A DNA stretch of 64,000 nucleotides from NCBI RefSeq assembly GCF_947497045.1, contig NZ_CANMEU010000013.1, positions 1 through 64,000 on the forward strand, read 5' to 3'. Source of the stretch: an uncultured Tateyamaria sp. Lineage in GTDB: Bacteria; Pseudomonadota; Alphaproteobacteria; Rhodobacterales; Rhodobacteraceae. The notes beneath the pieces were generated by a model. It ran no database searches, was not told the DNA's origin, and was given only the letters and a program-made list of their open reading frames with translations. This document shows, one piece after another, positions 9,714 through 17,866 of this stretch. The translations under genes were made by a program, and so were the position numbers. Position 1 is the stretch's first letter. Each line of letters starts with the position of its first letter.

Positions 9714-10451
9714 ATGTACCAAGATCTAAAATTTGCAGCCTCCGATGGTGTGTGTGCCGGGCTCTCACCTGTCTCTGGTGCCTTGTTTAAAAAGTTTTGC
9801 CCGCGTTTTATTGATGGGTTTGCCGTTACAATCGAACTGTTGGTCCTGTCTTCAATCTTGGGGTTTCTGCTGGCCGTGAGCCTTGTGCTTGGGCGCATGT
9901 CGGGTCGTGCCGTGCTTTCGTGGCCCGCAAACGTTCTTGTCTATTGTTTTCGCGGCACGCCATTGCTGGTGCAGCTTTGGATCGTCTACTTCGGGATCGG
10001 CAGTTTTGGTGCTGACGGTTTGGGGGCCCTTTGGGTGTTCTTCAAAAATCCTTGGGCCGTCGGGTTGTTGGTGCTCGTCCTGAACACCAGCGCTTATGTA
10101 TCCGAGATTTTGCGTGGCGGCCTTGTCAACTTGGACAAAGGGCAGATGGAGGCGGCGCAATCTGTCGGGATGTCATGGCTGACCGCCATGCGTCGCATCA
10201 TGTTGCCGCAAGCCATTCGGATCGCATGGCCCGCTTACGGCAATGAACTGGTTTTATTGATGAAGGGGAGTGCGTTGATATCGACGATCACAGTCCTTGA
10301 TCTTATGGGGCAAACGCGCACCGTATTTGCCCGCAATTTCGACCTGAACACATATCTATATGCCGCCGTTTTCTACCTGATCCTTGCCGGGATCATAACC
10401 GTGTTTGTTTCGGTCGTGCAGCGCAACTTCTCAAAATCAAGACTATCCTAG
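9714..10451 (+). CDS. Amino-acid ABC transporter permease (HisM/ArtM-like)
   Basis: 245 residues, second permease of the lysine-operon transporter. Loop motif GQMEAAQSVGMSWLTAMRRIMLPQ couples to the ATPase, and SEILRGGLV is the family signature before it. ATG 9714 follows AGGAA 10 nt upstream; an upstream ATG would overlap the previous permease gene. The stop overlaps the next start by one base (TAGTG), so translation of the aminotransferase is probably coupled. Confidence 0.9.
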   Translation: MYQDLKFAASDGVCAGLSPVSGALFKKFCPRFIDGFAVTIELLVLSSILGFLLAVSLVLGRMSGRAVLSWPANVLVYCFRGTPLLVQLWIVYFGIGSFGADGLGALWVFFKNPWAVGLLVLVLNTSAYVSEILRGGLVNLDKGQMEAAQSVGMSWLTAMRRIMLPQAIRIAWPAYGNELVLLMKGSALISTITVLDLMGQTRTVFARNFDLNTYLYAAVFYLILAGIITVFVSVVQRNFSKSRLS

Positions 10452-11647
10452 TGACGTTTCAAAAGGCCAATCGCATCGCCAACATGGCGTTATCCGAAAT
10501 CGTTCAATTGTCCGAAGCTGCGGCGGCGAAACGTGCCGCCGGCGAGGATGTACTGTCGCTTGGCACCGGCGAGCCTGATTTTCCAACGCCCCCACATGTG
10601 ATTGAAGCGGCGCATAAGGCGATGCTTGTGGGCGATACGCGGTATCCACCAACCGCAGGCAAACCCGCGCTACGTGCTGCGATTGCACAGAATGCACAGG
10701 GCGATTTGCGGCCAGAAAACGTGATCGTTTCGACAGGTGCAAAACAGGTGATCGCGAATGCCTTCGCCGCCAGCCTGAACGACGGGGATGAGGTCATCAT
10801 GCCCGCGCCGTTCTGGACCAGTTACCAAGACGTGGTCGGTCTCTTTGGTGGCAAACCAGTCATCATCCCAACCAGTGAAACTGCGCGCTTTAAGCTGACG
10901 CCTGCGCAGCTAGAGACCGCGATTACGCCCAAGACAAAATGGCTATTGCTGAACTCGCCATCCAACCCCAGCGGGATGATTTATACCCCGCAAGAACTGA
11001 CGGCATTGGGGGACGTTTTGCTGCGTTACCCAAATGTATGGGTGATGGCTGACGAGATTTACGAACATATTCGCTATGTCCCGTTCACGTCGTGCACGCA
11101 GGCGATCCCTGATCTGAAACACCGCACCCTAATTGTGAATGGCGTGTCCAAAGCGCATGCGATGACAGGCTGGCGCCTTGGCTGGGGACTTGGGCCCACA
11201 ACCTTAATTAAAGCTATGACGACCGTACAAGGACAAGTGACCTCGGGTGCGTCTTCGGTCAGTCAGGCGGCGGCTTTAGCCGCGCTCACCAGTCCCCAAG
11301 ATTATCTGGCGACACGGTGTGCACAATTTCAAAAACGCCGCGATAAACTTTGGACTGAGGTGAACGCAATCGATGGTCTTTCGGCGCTTTTGCCCGATGG
11401 CGCGTTCTATCTGTTCCCGTCGTGCAGGGACCTTTTGGACGCTGAGACACCGGACGGCACATTGATCGAAACAGATGCGGATTTCTGCGCCCATGTTTTG
11501 CAATCAAGTGACCTTGTGTTGGTGCCGGGCCAAGCCTTTGGTGCGCCTGGTTTTTTCCGCATGTCCTATGCCTATTCCGATTCCGAACTGGTCGATGCAA
11601 TGACGCGTCTGATACGTGCCGTAAATTTATTGAAATCGAAAGCCTGA
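10451..11647 (+). CDS. Class I/II PLP aminotransferase, probable 2-aminoadipate aminotransferase
   Basis: 398 residues, fold-type I aspartate-aminotransferase superfamily. Motifs: substrate-binding GTGEPDFPTP near the N-terminus, RYPPTAG, the NPSNPSG-type loop (NSPSNPSGMIYT), PLP phosphate-region DEIYEHIRY, Schiff-base lysine in SKAHAMTGWRLGW, and the C-terminal carboxylate-binding Arg in FRMSYAY. The family uses acidic or neutral amino acids. Here the expected reaction is 2-aminoadipate to 2-oxoadipate, because the gene sits between aminoadipate formation and HglS. GTG start overlapping the upstream TAG. Confidence 0.87.
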   Translation: MTFQKANRIANMALSEIVQLSEAAAAKRAAGEDVLSLGTGEPDFPTPPHVIEAAHKAMLVGDTRYPPTAGKPALRAAIAQNAQGDLRPENVIVSTGAKQVIANAFAASLNDGDEVIMPAPFWTSYQDVVGLFGGKPVIIPTSETARFKLTPAQLETAITPKTKWLLLNSPSNPSGMIYTPQELTALGDVLLRYPNVWVMADEIYEHIRYVPFTSCTQAIPDLKHRTLIVNGVSKAHAMTGWRLGWGLGPTTLIKAMTTVQGQVTSGASSVSQAAALAALTSPQDYLATRCAQFQKRRDKLWTEVNAIDGLSALLPDGAFYLFPSCRDLLDAETPDGTLIETDADFCAHVLQSSDLVLVPGQAFGAPGFFRMSYAYSDSELVDAMTRLIRAVNLLKSKA

Positions 11648-11652
11648 AAACC

Positions 11653-12999
11653 ATGTCTGACTTTGTACGTTCCGATGATATCCGCTCTGCCTTTTCTGCC
11701 GCAATGTCGACGATGTATCGCGCCGAGGTTCCTGCCTATTCCGATCTTCTTGACATTGTAAATGGCACCAACGAGGCCGTTTTATCGAGCTCCCGCGCCG
11801 CAGACTTGCGCATCAACCCGGACGAGGATTTGCAACGTATCTCAGATGAACGCCACGGCGCGATCAGGGTCGGGACCGCCGATGAATTGTCGATGATCCG
11901 TCGTATTTTTGCGGTGATGGGGATGTTCCCAGTCAGTTATTACGACCTGAGCACTGCGGGCATCCCCGTCCATGCGACGGCGTTCCGGCCAATCGGGCGT
12001 GACGCCTTGGCACACAATCCGTTTCGTGTCTTCACGTCATTGCTGCGGCTCGAATTGATTGAAGACGACGCCCTCAGGGCTATCGCAGAAAACACATTGT
12101 CCAAACGCAACATTTTCACCGACCGCGCCGTTGCATTGACGAAACAGGCAGAAGAAACTGGTGGCTTGAACGACGCTGATACGGCCGATTTCATCAAGGA
12201 GGTGCTTGAAACATTCCGCTGGGCCGAAGACGCTATTGTGACCGCGGATGTCTATCAAACACTACACGACGCCCACCGGTTGATCGCAGATGTCGTAGGT
12301 TTTCAGGGGCCACATATCAATCATCTGACGCCGCGCACGCTTGATATTGATGCGGCTCAACAAGGGATGATCGATTATGGTCTTTCGACAAAAGCGATTG
12401 TCGAAGGCCCGCCCAAACGGGCATGTCCGATCTTATTGCGCCAAACCAGCTTTAAAGCATTGGAAGAAAAAGTGCGTTTTGTAGGTGCGCAGAATGCTGG
12501 CAACCACACCGCCAGGTTTGGCGAGATTGAGGAACGCGGCGTTGCCTTAACGCCAAAAGGTCGCGCGCTTTATGATCAGCTGCTGGCCGAAACACGTGCC
12601 AAAATTTTACCAAACCCCGATGGTAGCAACAGCATGGACTATATCGCCGAGCTCAACAAAACCTTCACGGCCTTCCCTGATGATTGGCGCGACCTGCATG
12701 ACGATGGCCTTGCATATTTCCGTTACAAAGCTGTGGGTGATACGTCTGGTGATCTTGCAGACATGTTGGATCGTGGCACAGTTGAGATTTCACCAATTAT
12801 CTACGAAGATTTTTTGCCTGTCAGTGCCGCTGGGATATTTCAATCGAATCTCGGGGATGAAACGTCAAAAGCGAAAATGACCCAATCCAGTCGCATGCAA
12901 TTTGTCGCCGCTTTGGGTACACAACCTGCAGATGAATTCACCATATACCAAGCGATTCAAGACCAGTCGTTACAACACGCCTTGGGCCGGGCGGTATGA
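11653..12999 (+). CDS. hglS: 2-oxoadipate dioxygenase/decarboxylase (HglS, DUF1338)
   Basis: 448 residues matching the DUF1338/YdcJ family. HglS is an Fe(II)-dependent enzyme converting 2-oxoadipate with O2 to D-2-hydroxyglutarate and CO2. The characteristic RHGAIRVGTADEL places the first metal His at position 68. HINHLTPRTLDID supplies His221/224, and RFGEIEERG supplies the Glu near 291; these align by eye with the three ligands reported for the Pseudomonas enzyme. The MFPVSYYDLS and FRPIGR segments line the oxoacid pocket in the family. Start 5 nt after the aminotransferase stop; the end overlaps the next start by 4 nt (ATGA). Confidence 0.9.
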   Translation: MSDFVRSDDIRSAFSAAMSTMYRAEVPAYSDLLDIVNGTNEAVLSSSRAADLRINPDEDLQRISDERHGAIRVGTADELSMIRRIFAVMGMFPVSYYDLSTAGIPVHATAFRPIGRDALAHNPFRVFTSLLRLELIEDDALRAIAENTLSKRNIFTDRAVALTKQAEETGGLNDADTADFIKEVLETFRWAEDAIVTADVYQTLHDAHRLIADVVGFQGPHINHLTPRTLDIDAAQQGMIDYGLSTKAIVEGPPKRACPILLRQTSFKALEEKVRFVGAQNAGNHTARFGEIEERGVALTPKGRALYDQLLAETRAKILPNPDGSNSMDYIAELNKTFTAFPDDWRDLHDDGLAYFRYKAVGDTSGDLADMLDRGTVEISPIIYEDFLPVSAAGIFQSNLGDETSKAKMTQSSRMQFVAALGTQPADEFTIYQAIQDQSLQHALGRAV

Positions 13000-14330
13000 C
13001 ACGTTTCGTTGATCTAAAATCCGCGCTACCGGACATGGACGTGATTGAAGCTCCCGCAGACACCGCCCGTTTTGTCGCGGGTGTTCGGGGGGAAACGGGC
13101 AAGGCCCTTGCGGTTTTGCGTCCACGGACAACATCACAGTTGCTTACCGCCATTCAAGCCCTCAAGATTTTGGACATTTCTTACATGCCGCAAGGGGCCA
13201 ACACTGGTCTGGTTGGCGCCTCAATACCTGATGAAACTGGAACACAAGTTGTCATCAGTTTTGACCGTATGAAAGAGGTCTTCGACGTAGATATTGAGAA
13301 CCGTTCCTTGCGCGTATCTGCCGGTTTCCACCTGTCTGAGGTTAATGAACGCCTGAGCGAACAGGGATTGCACTTTCCGATTGATCTCGGCTCGGATCCC
13401 CAAATAGGCGGCATGATTGCAACAAACACGGGCGGGGGTCGTTTTTTACGTTACGGTGATGTGCGGCGTCATGTGCTGGGGCTCGATATCGTGACAGCCA
13501 TGGGTGAGCTTGCCCCGCTTGGTGGTCCGGTGCGTAAGGCAAACATCGGGACCGATTGGAAACAACTGGCCATAGGCAGCGGTGCTGACTTTGGAATCAT
13601 CACACAAGCCGTGCTCAATCTTGAACCGATTGCGAGACAGCAATCAGCGGCGCTTGTCGTGCCTCCAAACGATGCGGCTATTTTCTCGTTGCTTCAGGCG
13701 CTTGAACAGATGGCGGGGCCAATGCTGTCGGCATTTGAATTCATGTCACAAAATGCGATGAACGCCGCCTTTGACCACGTACCAACCCTGCGCAACCCGT
13801 TTGCGGGTGGCACCGTGCCGCAGATTGCACTTTTGATCGAACTGACACGCCCCAATCAGCCCGTGCCTTGGGAAGTTGATTTGGACGAGGTATTACAACA
13901 AATGCTGATGACCATTTGGGAGAACGGTGACGTTGCCATCGAAGACGCGCTTTTTGGTCGGCCAGACGATATGTGGGCGCTGCGCCATGCGCTTTCCGAA
14001 GGTGTGCGCACGGCAGGGAAACTCTATGCGTTCGATCTGGGATTTCGCCGGCCAGACGTGTTGGCGTTTAGGCGGGCGATTCAAGATGAGCTGCGGGACT
14101 TCGCCCCCGGGGTCACGATTTGCGATTTTGGCCATGTGGGTGACGGTGGACTGCATTTTAATCTTGTTGGCAGCAATGAAACCCATTCAGACGAATTTGA
14201 ACAAGGCCTTAGAGATTGGGTTGTTGAGCAAGCTGTCGAGCACTTTGGCGCGTCATTTAGCGCGGAACATGGTATTGGACCAAAAAACATACGTTATTTT
14301 GAAAAGTACTCACCAAAGCGACCATTTTAA
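12996..14330 (+). CDS. FAD-linked D-2-hydroxyglutarate dehydrogenase
   Basis: 444 residues with the PCMH/FAD-binding type 4 domain at the N-terminus (MPQGANTGLVGAS, then PIDLGSDPQIGGMIATNTGG) and the FAD-oxidase C-terminal domain with GHVGDGGLHFNL and SAEHGIG, which hold the metal and catalytic residues. These enzymes oxidise D-2-hydroxy acids and pass electrons to ETF or quinones. Directly after hglS, D-2-hydroxyglutarate to 2-oxoglutarate is the expected step and closes the lysine pathway into the TCA cycle. ATGA overlap with hglS indicates tight coupling. A stem-loop covers the stop codon. Confidence 0.88.
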   Translation: MTRFVDLKSALPDMDVIEAPADTARFVAGVRGETGKALAVLRPRTTSQLLTAIQALKILDISYMPQGANTGLVGASIPDETGTQVVISFDRMKEVFDVDIENRSLRVSAGFHLSEVNERLSEQGLHFPIDLGSDPQIGGMIATNTGGGRFLRYGDVRRHVLGLDIVTAMGELAPLGGPVRKANIGTDWKQLAIGSGADFGIITQAVLNLEPIARQQSAALVVPPNDAAIFSLLQALEQMAGPMLSAFEFMSQNAMNAAFDHVPTLRNPFAGGTVPQIALLIELTRPNQPVPWEVDLDEVLQQMLMTIWENGDVAIEDALFGRPDDMWALRHALSEGVRTAGKLYAFDLGFRRPDVLAFRRAIQDELRDFAPGVTICDFGHVGDGGLHFNLVGSNETHSDEFEQGLRDWVVEQAVEHFGASFSAEHGIGPKNIRYFEKYSPKRPF

Positions 14331-14346
14331 CCAATATTAAAATGGT
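14321..14346 (+). terminator. Stem-loop at the end of the lysine operon
   Basis: ACCATTTTAA (14321-14330) and TTAAAATGGT (14337-14346) form a perfect 10-bp stem with a 6-nt loop. It overlaps the stop codon of the last gene. It is AT-rich and lacks a clear U-tract, so terminator function is likely but unproven. Confidence 0.5.
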
Positions 14347-14395
14347 ATCAGCAAAAATGTGCCGCGAAACGCTGTACTTTTTGTCAGATTTCTTC

Positions 14396-14426
14396 TTGAC
14401 CTAAAGTTACTCAAGGCCGGTATCTG
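14396..14426 (+). promoter_or_regulatory. MerR-type promoter with 19-bp spacer
   Basis: TTGACC (-35, 14396-14401) and TATCTG (-10, 14421-14426) are separated by 19 bp. Between them is a dyad beginning at the -35: CTTGA (14395) and TCAAG (14411-14415). The overlong spacer with an operator between the hexamers is the signature of promoters activated by MerR proteins through DNA untwisting. It lies 24 bp before the MerR gene. Confidence 0.7.
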
Positions 14427-14450
14427 CCGGTCTAGAGGAGTTTTTGAACC

Positions 14451-14804
14451 ATGCGCATCTCTGAGGCTGCGGCCCGGTCGGGGCTCAAAGTTGATACGAT
14501 CCGATACTACGAGGCTCAGCGGCTCGTCCCGAACGTCGTGCGCGGTTCCGACGGGCACCGGCGGTTCTCGCCGGAAAATGTCGACTGGCTGACACTTCTC
14601 TACTGGCTTCGTGAAACCGGTATGCCAATGAAGGTGATGCAGCGATTTGCGGCACTTTATGCGCAGGGGGATGCGACCATCCTGGATCGAAAGAGCATTC
14701 TGCTCGATCACTCCCGGCTTTTGGCCAAACGCCGCGATGATCTTGATCGATGTGACGAAATTCTCGCCAGAAAGCTCGAAATCTATGAGGAGTACCTACA
14801 GTGA
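14451..14804 (+). CDS. MerR-family transcriptional regulator
   Basis: 117 residues. The N-terminal winged helix-turn-helix (RISEAAARSGLKVDTIRYYEAQRL, GHRRFSPENVDWLTLL) is canonical MerR. The rest is a short dimerisation helix (about 80-117) without the Cys pattern of the metal or SoxR types, so the effector is unknown. A GAGGAG ribosome site precedes the ATG. It is preceded by a MerR-type 19-bp-spacer promoter, so autoregulation is likely. Its stop overlaps the start of the SDR-like gene (GTGA). Confidence 0.88.
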   Translation: MRISEAAARSGLKVDTIRYYEAQRLVPNVVRGSDGHRRFSPENVDWLTLLYWLRETGMPMKVMQRFAALYAQGDATILDRKSILLDHSRLLAKRRDDLDRCDEILARKLEIYEEYLQ

Positions 14805-15400
14805 AGATCACTCTTGTTGGTGCTTCGGGTGATGTGGGAGAGGCCGCCTTTGCCGAGCTTTCACAGCGCCATGACGTAGTTCGCGTTGGTCGAAAGGCCG
14901 GGGACGCGCGCGCCGATATCTCCGACCGTCGCTCAATTGAAGCCATGTACGAAAAGGTTGGACCCTTTGATGCTCTCGTCTCAGCCGCTGGCCGCGTTCA
15001 TTTTGCTCCGCTTGCAGAGCAGACGGACATGTCGCTCAAGATGGGACTTGAGAACAAGGTCATGGGGCAAATTAACCTTGTCTTGGAGGGGCTGAAGCGG
15101 ATCGCGGGCAATGGTTCTTTCACGTTGACGAGCGGTGTCCTGGATCGTGACCCGGTTGTCGCTGGTTCGGGGGCGGCACTGGCAAACGGTGCGCTGGCGG
15201 GTTTCGTGACGAGTGCTGCGATCGAGATGCCGCCCGGGGTGCGCATCAATGTGGTGAGCCCGGGGCTTCTTGATGTGTCCGAACGTCGCTATGGCGGTTT
15301 GTTTCCGGAGCATGAGCGTGTGCCGTCGGAGCGGGTCGGACGGGCGTTTGCCAAATGCGTCGAAGGAACAATCAACGGTCAAGTGGTGATAGTGAAGTGA
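14801..15400 (+). CDS. Short SDR-like protein lacking the Tyr/Lys catalytic pair
   Basis: 199 residues. Rossmann start KITLVGASGDVGEAAF and the NAG-equivalent VSAAGRVHF show the SDR fold. The segment where SDRs carry YxxxK reads SGAALANGALAGFV, so Tyr and Lys are both missing. This matches a known short subgroup of SDR-like proteins that keep INVVSPG later on. Activity as a classical NAD(P)H oxidoreductase is therefore doubtful. GTG start overlapping the MerR stop by 4 nt; the end overlaps the next gene by 4 nt. The tight coupling suggests a functional unit controlled by the MerR protein. Confidence 0.8.
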   Translation: MKITLVGASGDVGEAAFAELSQRHDVVRVGRKAGDARADISDRRSIEAMYEKVGPFDALVSAAGRVHFAPLAEQTDMSLKMGLENKVMGQINLVLEGLKRIAGNGSFTLTSGVLDRDPVVAGSGAALANGALAGFVTSAAIEMPPGVRINVVSPGLLDVSERRYGGLFPEHERVPSERVGRAFAKCVEGTINGQVVIVK

Positions 15401-16104
15401 AGGTCGCATATCTCATTGAGCCGCCGTTCAACTATGTTGATGAAGCGGGAGAGGTGACCGGATGCGATGTCGAACTGGCGCGATACGCCCTCGATAAACT
15501 CGGCATAGACGATGTTGAGTTTGTTGAAACCGAATTCGCCCAGCTTCTGCCCGGTCTCGCCCGAAACGACTGGCAGATGACAACAGGGCTTTTTGCGTCC
15601 CCCGAACGGCGGCACGTTGCACTGTTCAGCAGGCCGATCTGGGCCTTACCTGATGGTTTGCTGGTCCGGGCAGCAGATGCAGAACACATAGCGGGGTACC
15701 GCAGCTTTGCCACAGCGGGTGATCTGAAACTGGCAGTCATCCAGGAGCAGATACAGCATGTGACCGCCCTTGAACTCGGCGTGACGCCTGGCCAGTTCCG
15801 CGTGTTCGAAACCTACACAGACGCGGCGCAGGCGGTGCAGGACGGAACGGTCAACGCTTTTGCCAGCGTCGCTCAGGCGCATCAAGGCTTCCTCCAAAGG
15901 AGGGCCGCTCGAGGCCTTGCCGTCGTGAACGTCCCGCTCCGAGAAAGGGCTCCGGCCTTTGGATGCTTCGCTTTTGCACGAGCTGCCACTGATCTCAGAT
16001 ATCGGGTTGATCACGTTCTGAATACGTTCATCGGCGGTACTGAACATCGATTATTGATGAAAGCGTTCGGGTTTGCAGACACCGACGTTGATCGCGTCCT
16101 TTGA
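15397..16104 (+). CDS. Family 3 solute-binding-protein-like protein without signal peptide
   Basis: 235 residues matching the bacterial solute-binding family 3 fold: PPFNYVDEAGEVTGCDVELARYAL, ETEFAQLLPGLARNDWQMTTGLF, and a VQDGTVNAFAS hinge region. Normal members are exported, but the first residues here are KVAYLIEPPFNYV, that is the mature domain directly, with no signal sequence. GTG 15397 overlaps the SDR-like stop by 4 nt. An in-frame ATG at 15355 would extend the protein into charged sequence inside the previous gene and still give no signal peptide. It may be a cytoplasmic ligand sensor; the role is unknown. Confidence 0.7.
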   Translation: MKVAYLIEPPFNYVDEAGEVTGCDVELARYALDKLGIDDVEFVETEFAQLLPGLARNDWQMTTGLFASPERRHVALFSRPIWALPDGLLVRAADAEHIAGYRSFATAGDLKLAVIQEQIQHVTALELGVTPGQFRVFETYTDAAQAVQDGTVNAFASVAQAHQGFLQRRAARGLAVVNVPLRERAPAFGCFAFARAATDLRYRVDHVLNTFIGGTEHRLLMKAFGFADTDVDRVL

Positions 16105-16159
16105 CCTCACGGACAAAGGGTTCGCCTGCGGATGTGGGCCATAGTCACAGCAACCGCGA

Positions 16160-16609
16160 TCATTCTACAACCTGATGAGCGCCGGAAGGTTTGGCCAGTG
16201 TCTCGCGCGGGTGAATGTCGGCGAAGATTTCAATGACGTTGTGTTCCGGGTCGTGGAAAAACAGTGTCCTGTGGGGCCAGTCCTGATTTGTCGGAGGCTC
16301 GATAACGTCAATCCCGTCCTCGACCAGCTTGTCGTATGCGAAATCAACGTCCTCTGGCGGCACACGAAAGCTGATTTGAACGGATGCGGATAGCGTTGGC
16401 AGGCTTGGTCCGTCGTAGGGGCGACCGCGTTTCCTTAGACCAAGAAACAGAGTGCCGACGCGAAAGAAGACCATTTGGTCCGACAAACCCTCTTCGACTT
16501 GGAATTCGAACAGCCGTTCGTAGAACATTTTCATCTTTGCGAGGTCATCGCAAAGAAGGATCACATAGTCCAAGCTGCGAATGGTTTTGAAACCTTCATG
16601 TTTGTTCAT
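16160..16609 (-). CDS. VOC-superfamily (glyoxalase/dioxygenase-like) protein
   Basis: 149 residues with paired beta-alpha-beta-beta-beta modules: RSLDYVILLCDDLAKMKMFYERLF in the first and VPPEDVDFAYDKLVEDG...FFHDPEHNVIEIFAD in the second. The last carries the usual metal Glu, and H/E positions typical of VOC metalloenzymes are present. The reaction cannot be assigned. It lies 12 nt downstream of a RidA-family gene on the same strand, and both are divergent from the LysR-like gene. Confidence 0.85.
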   Translation of the reverse strand: MNKHEGFKTIRSLDYVILLCDDLAKMKMFYERLFEFQVEEGLSDQMVFFRVGTLFLGLRKRGRPYDGPSLPTLSASVQISFRVPPEDVDFAYDKLVEDGIDVIEPPTNQDWPHRTLFFHDPEHNVIEIFADIHPRETLAKPSGAHQVVE

Positions 16610-16621
16610 AGCAGTTCAACC

Positions 16622-17044
16622 TCAGTATCTTGGTTCGTGAAAGCGATCGTCGGGGATCACGGCAATTGGCGCGACTTCCACCAGAAGGTCTGGTGTGATC
16701 AGCCCAGCAGCTTGGATGAGAATGCTAACGGGTCCGTCCTCCCGTTGGAGGCGTTCGGCCCTGACTTTTTGGATTGCAGGCATGTCTGCTGGATCAAGGT
16801 AGAAGATGGTCAGCGACACGATGTCGTCGAAACGCCCGCCGACAGCCTTTAAGATGCTCTCGACATTATCGAAACATTGCCGGGCCTGTGCTTCACAGTC
16901 GCCTTCGCCGATGGCGTTCCCGTCACTGTCCCAAGCGACCTGCCCCGTCATATGGAGAACGCGGCCCTTTGGTTCGACCACGCCATGATGGAAGGGGCGA
17001 CCAAGTTGCGGCCATCCGGTTGGGGGATTGTATCTGATCGTCAT
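16622..17044 (-). CDS. RidA/YjgF/YER057c-family protein
   Basis: 140 residues with the RidA pattern: RVLHMTGQVAWDSDGN, then ARQCFDNVESILKAVGGRFDDIVSLTIFYLD, and a C-terminal LLVEVAPIAVI. RidA proteins hydrolyse reactive enamine/imine intermediates or act in amino-acid catabolism. The usual catalytic Arg near the VRAER region is plausibly the R in RAERLQ. First gene of a two-gene unit with the VOC protein; the 127-bp gap to the LysR start is the likely shared promoter region. Confidence 0.85.
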   Translation of the reverse strand: MTIRYNPPTGWPQLGRPFHHGVVEPKGRVLHMTGQVAWDSDGNAIGEGDCEAQARQCFDNVESILKAVGGRFDDIVSLTIFYLDPADMPAIQKVRAERLQREDGPVSILIQAAGLITPDLLVEVAPIAVIPDDRFHEPRY

Positions 17045-17171
17045 AAGGTCCTCTTTCTGTCTGTTGAGAGGATTTGCATTGATGACACTGTTTTATTCAA
17101 ACGATAGAAATTGAGCGTGAGACTTAGAAAATCTCGGCCTACTGCGCTGGCCACCCGTGCTAGGAAACTCC

Positions 17172-17747
17172 ATGACCTATCGAATTCCGTCCCTGAACGG
17201 CCTCAAGGCGTTTGAAGCGGCCGCGCGACACTTGAGCTTCAAGGCAGCGGCCGCAGAGCTTGGGGTGACGGCTGGTGCCGTCAGCCAGCAGGTTAAACGC
17301 TTGGAGATGTCTCTGGGAATTTCGCTTTTCCGGCGGCTGCCACAGGGATTGTTGCTGACACGAGAGGGTGCGGCATACCTCCCCGATGTTTCGCGCGCTT
17401 TCGACGTTCTGACAGACGCAACTGAGATGGTTGCGCCTGCGCTCAACGGTCGGAAGTTGAGCTTGGGCGTTGATCCCCTCGTCGCTGACCGTTTACCAAA
17501 CGGATGGCCTCGGCATTCAAAGGAGCTTGAGCCCTATGTCCGGGAGACGCGGGTGACAGATGACGTCGAACTGATCTGGTCTAACGAACTTGATGCACTG
17601 CTACTTGCCGCCAAAACAAGACATGGGTCACTTTCAGAGCGCGCCATTCGCCTAAATGGTATCGCTGCGGCTCTGTATTTCGTAACCCGGCCCGGCCTGG
17701 CCGAGTGCCGTCAATCGCGGGCCATACTTGACGCATTGGAGTCGTAG
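17172..17747 (+). CDS. LysR-family regulator, shortened effector domain
   Basis: About 191 residues. The N-terminal DNA-binding domain is intact (LNGLKAFEAAARHLSFKAAAAELGVTAGAVSQQVKRLE, GcvA-like spacing). The C-terminus ends normally for this family (ALYFVTRPGLAECRQSRAILDALE). Between them only about 90 residues remain, against roughly 180 in a standard effector domain, so about 100 residues are missing in frame. It is divergent from RidA/VOC and could still bind DNA, but ligand sensing is probably lost. It may be a decayed regulator of the divergent pair. Confidence 0.75.
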   Translation: MTYRIPSLNGLKAFEAAARHLSFKAAAAELGVTAGAVSQQVKRLEMSLGISLFRRLPQGLLLTREGAAYLPDVSRAFDVLTDATEMVAPALNGRKLSLGVDPLVADRLPNGWPRHSKELEPYVRETRVTDDVELIWSNELDALLLAAKTRHGSLSERAIRLNGIAAALYFVTRPGLAECRQSRAILDALES

Positions 17748-17866
17748 GAGCCAAGTAACCGCTACAGTAAGCAGGATCAGCGACAGACATTTTCAATCGT
17801 GAAATTCCGCAGTGAAAGGATGCGGCTGAACGAGTGTGTCGCTAAGGTAAGAGTCCGCCACTGCCG

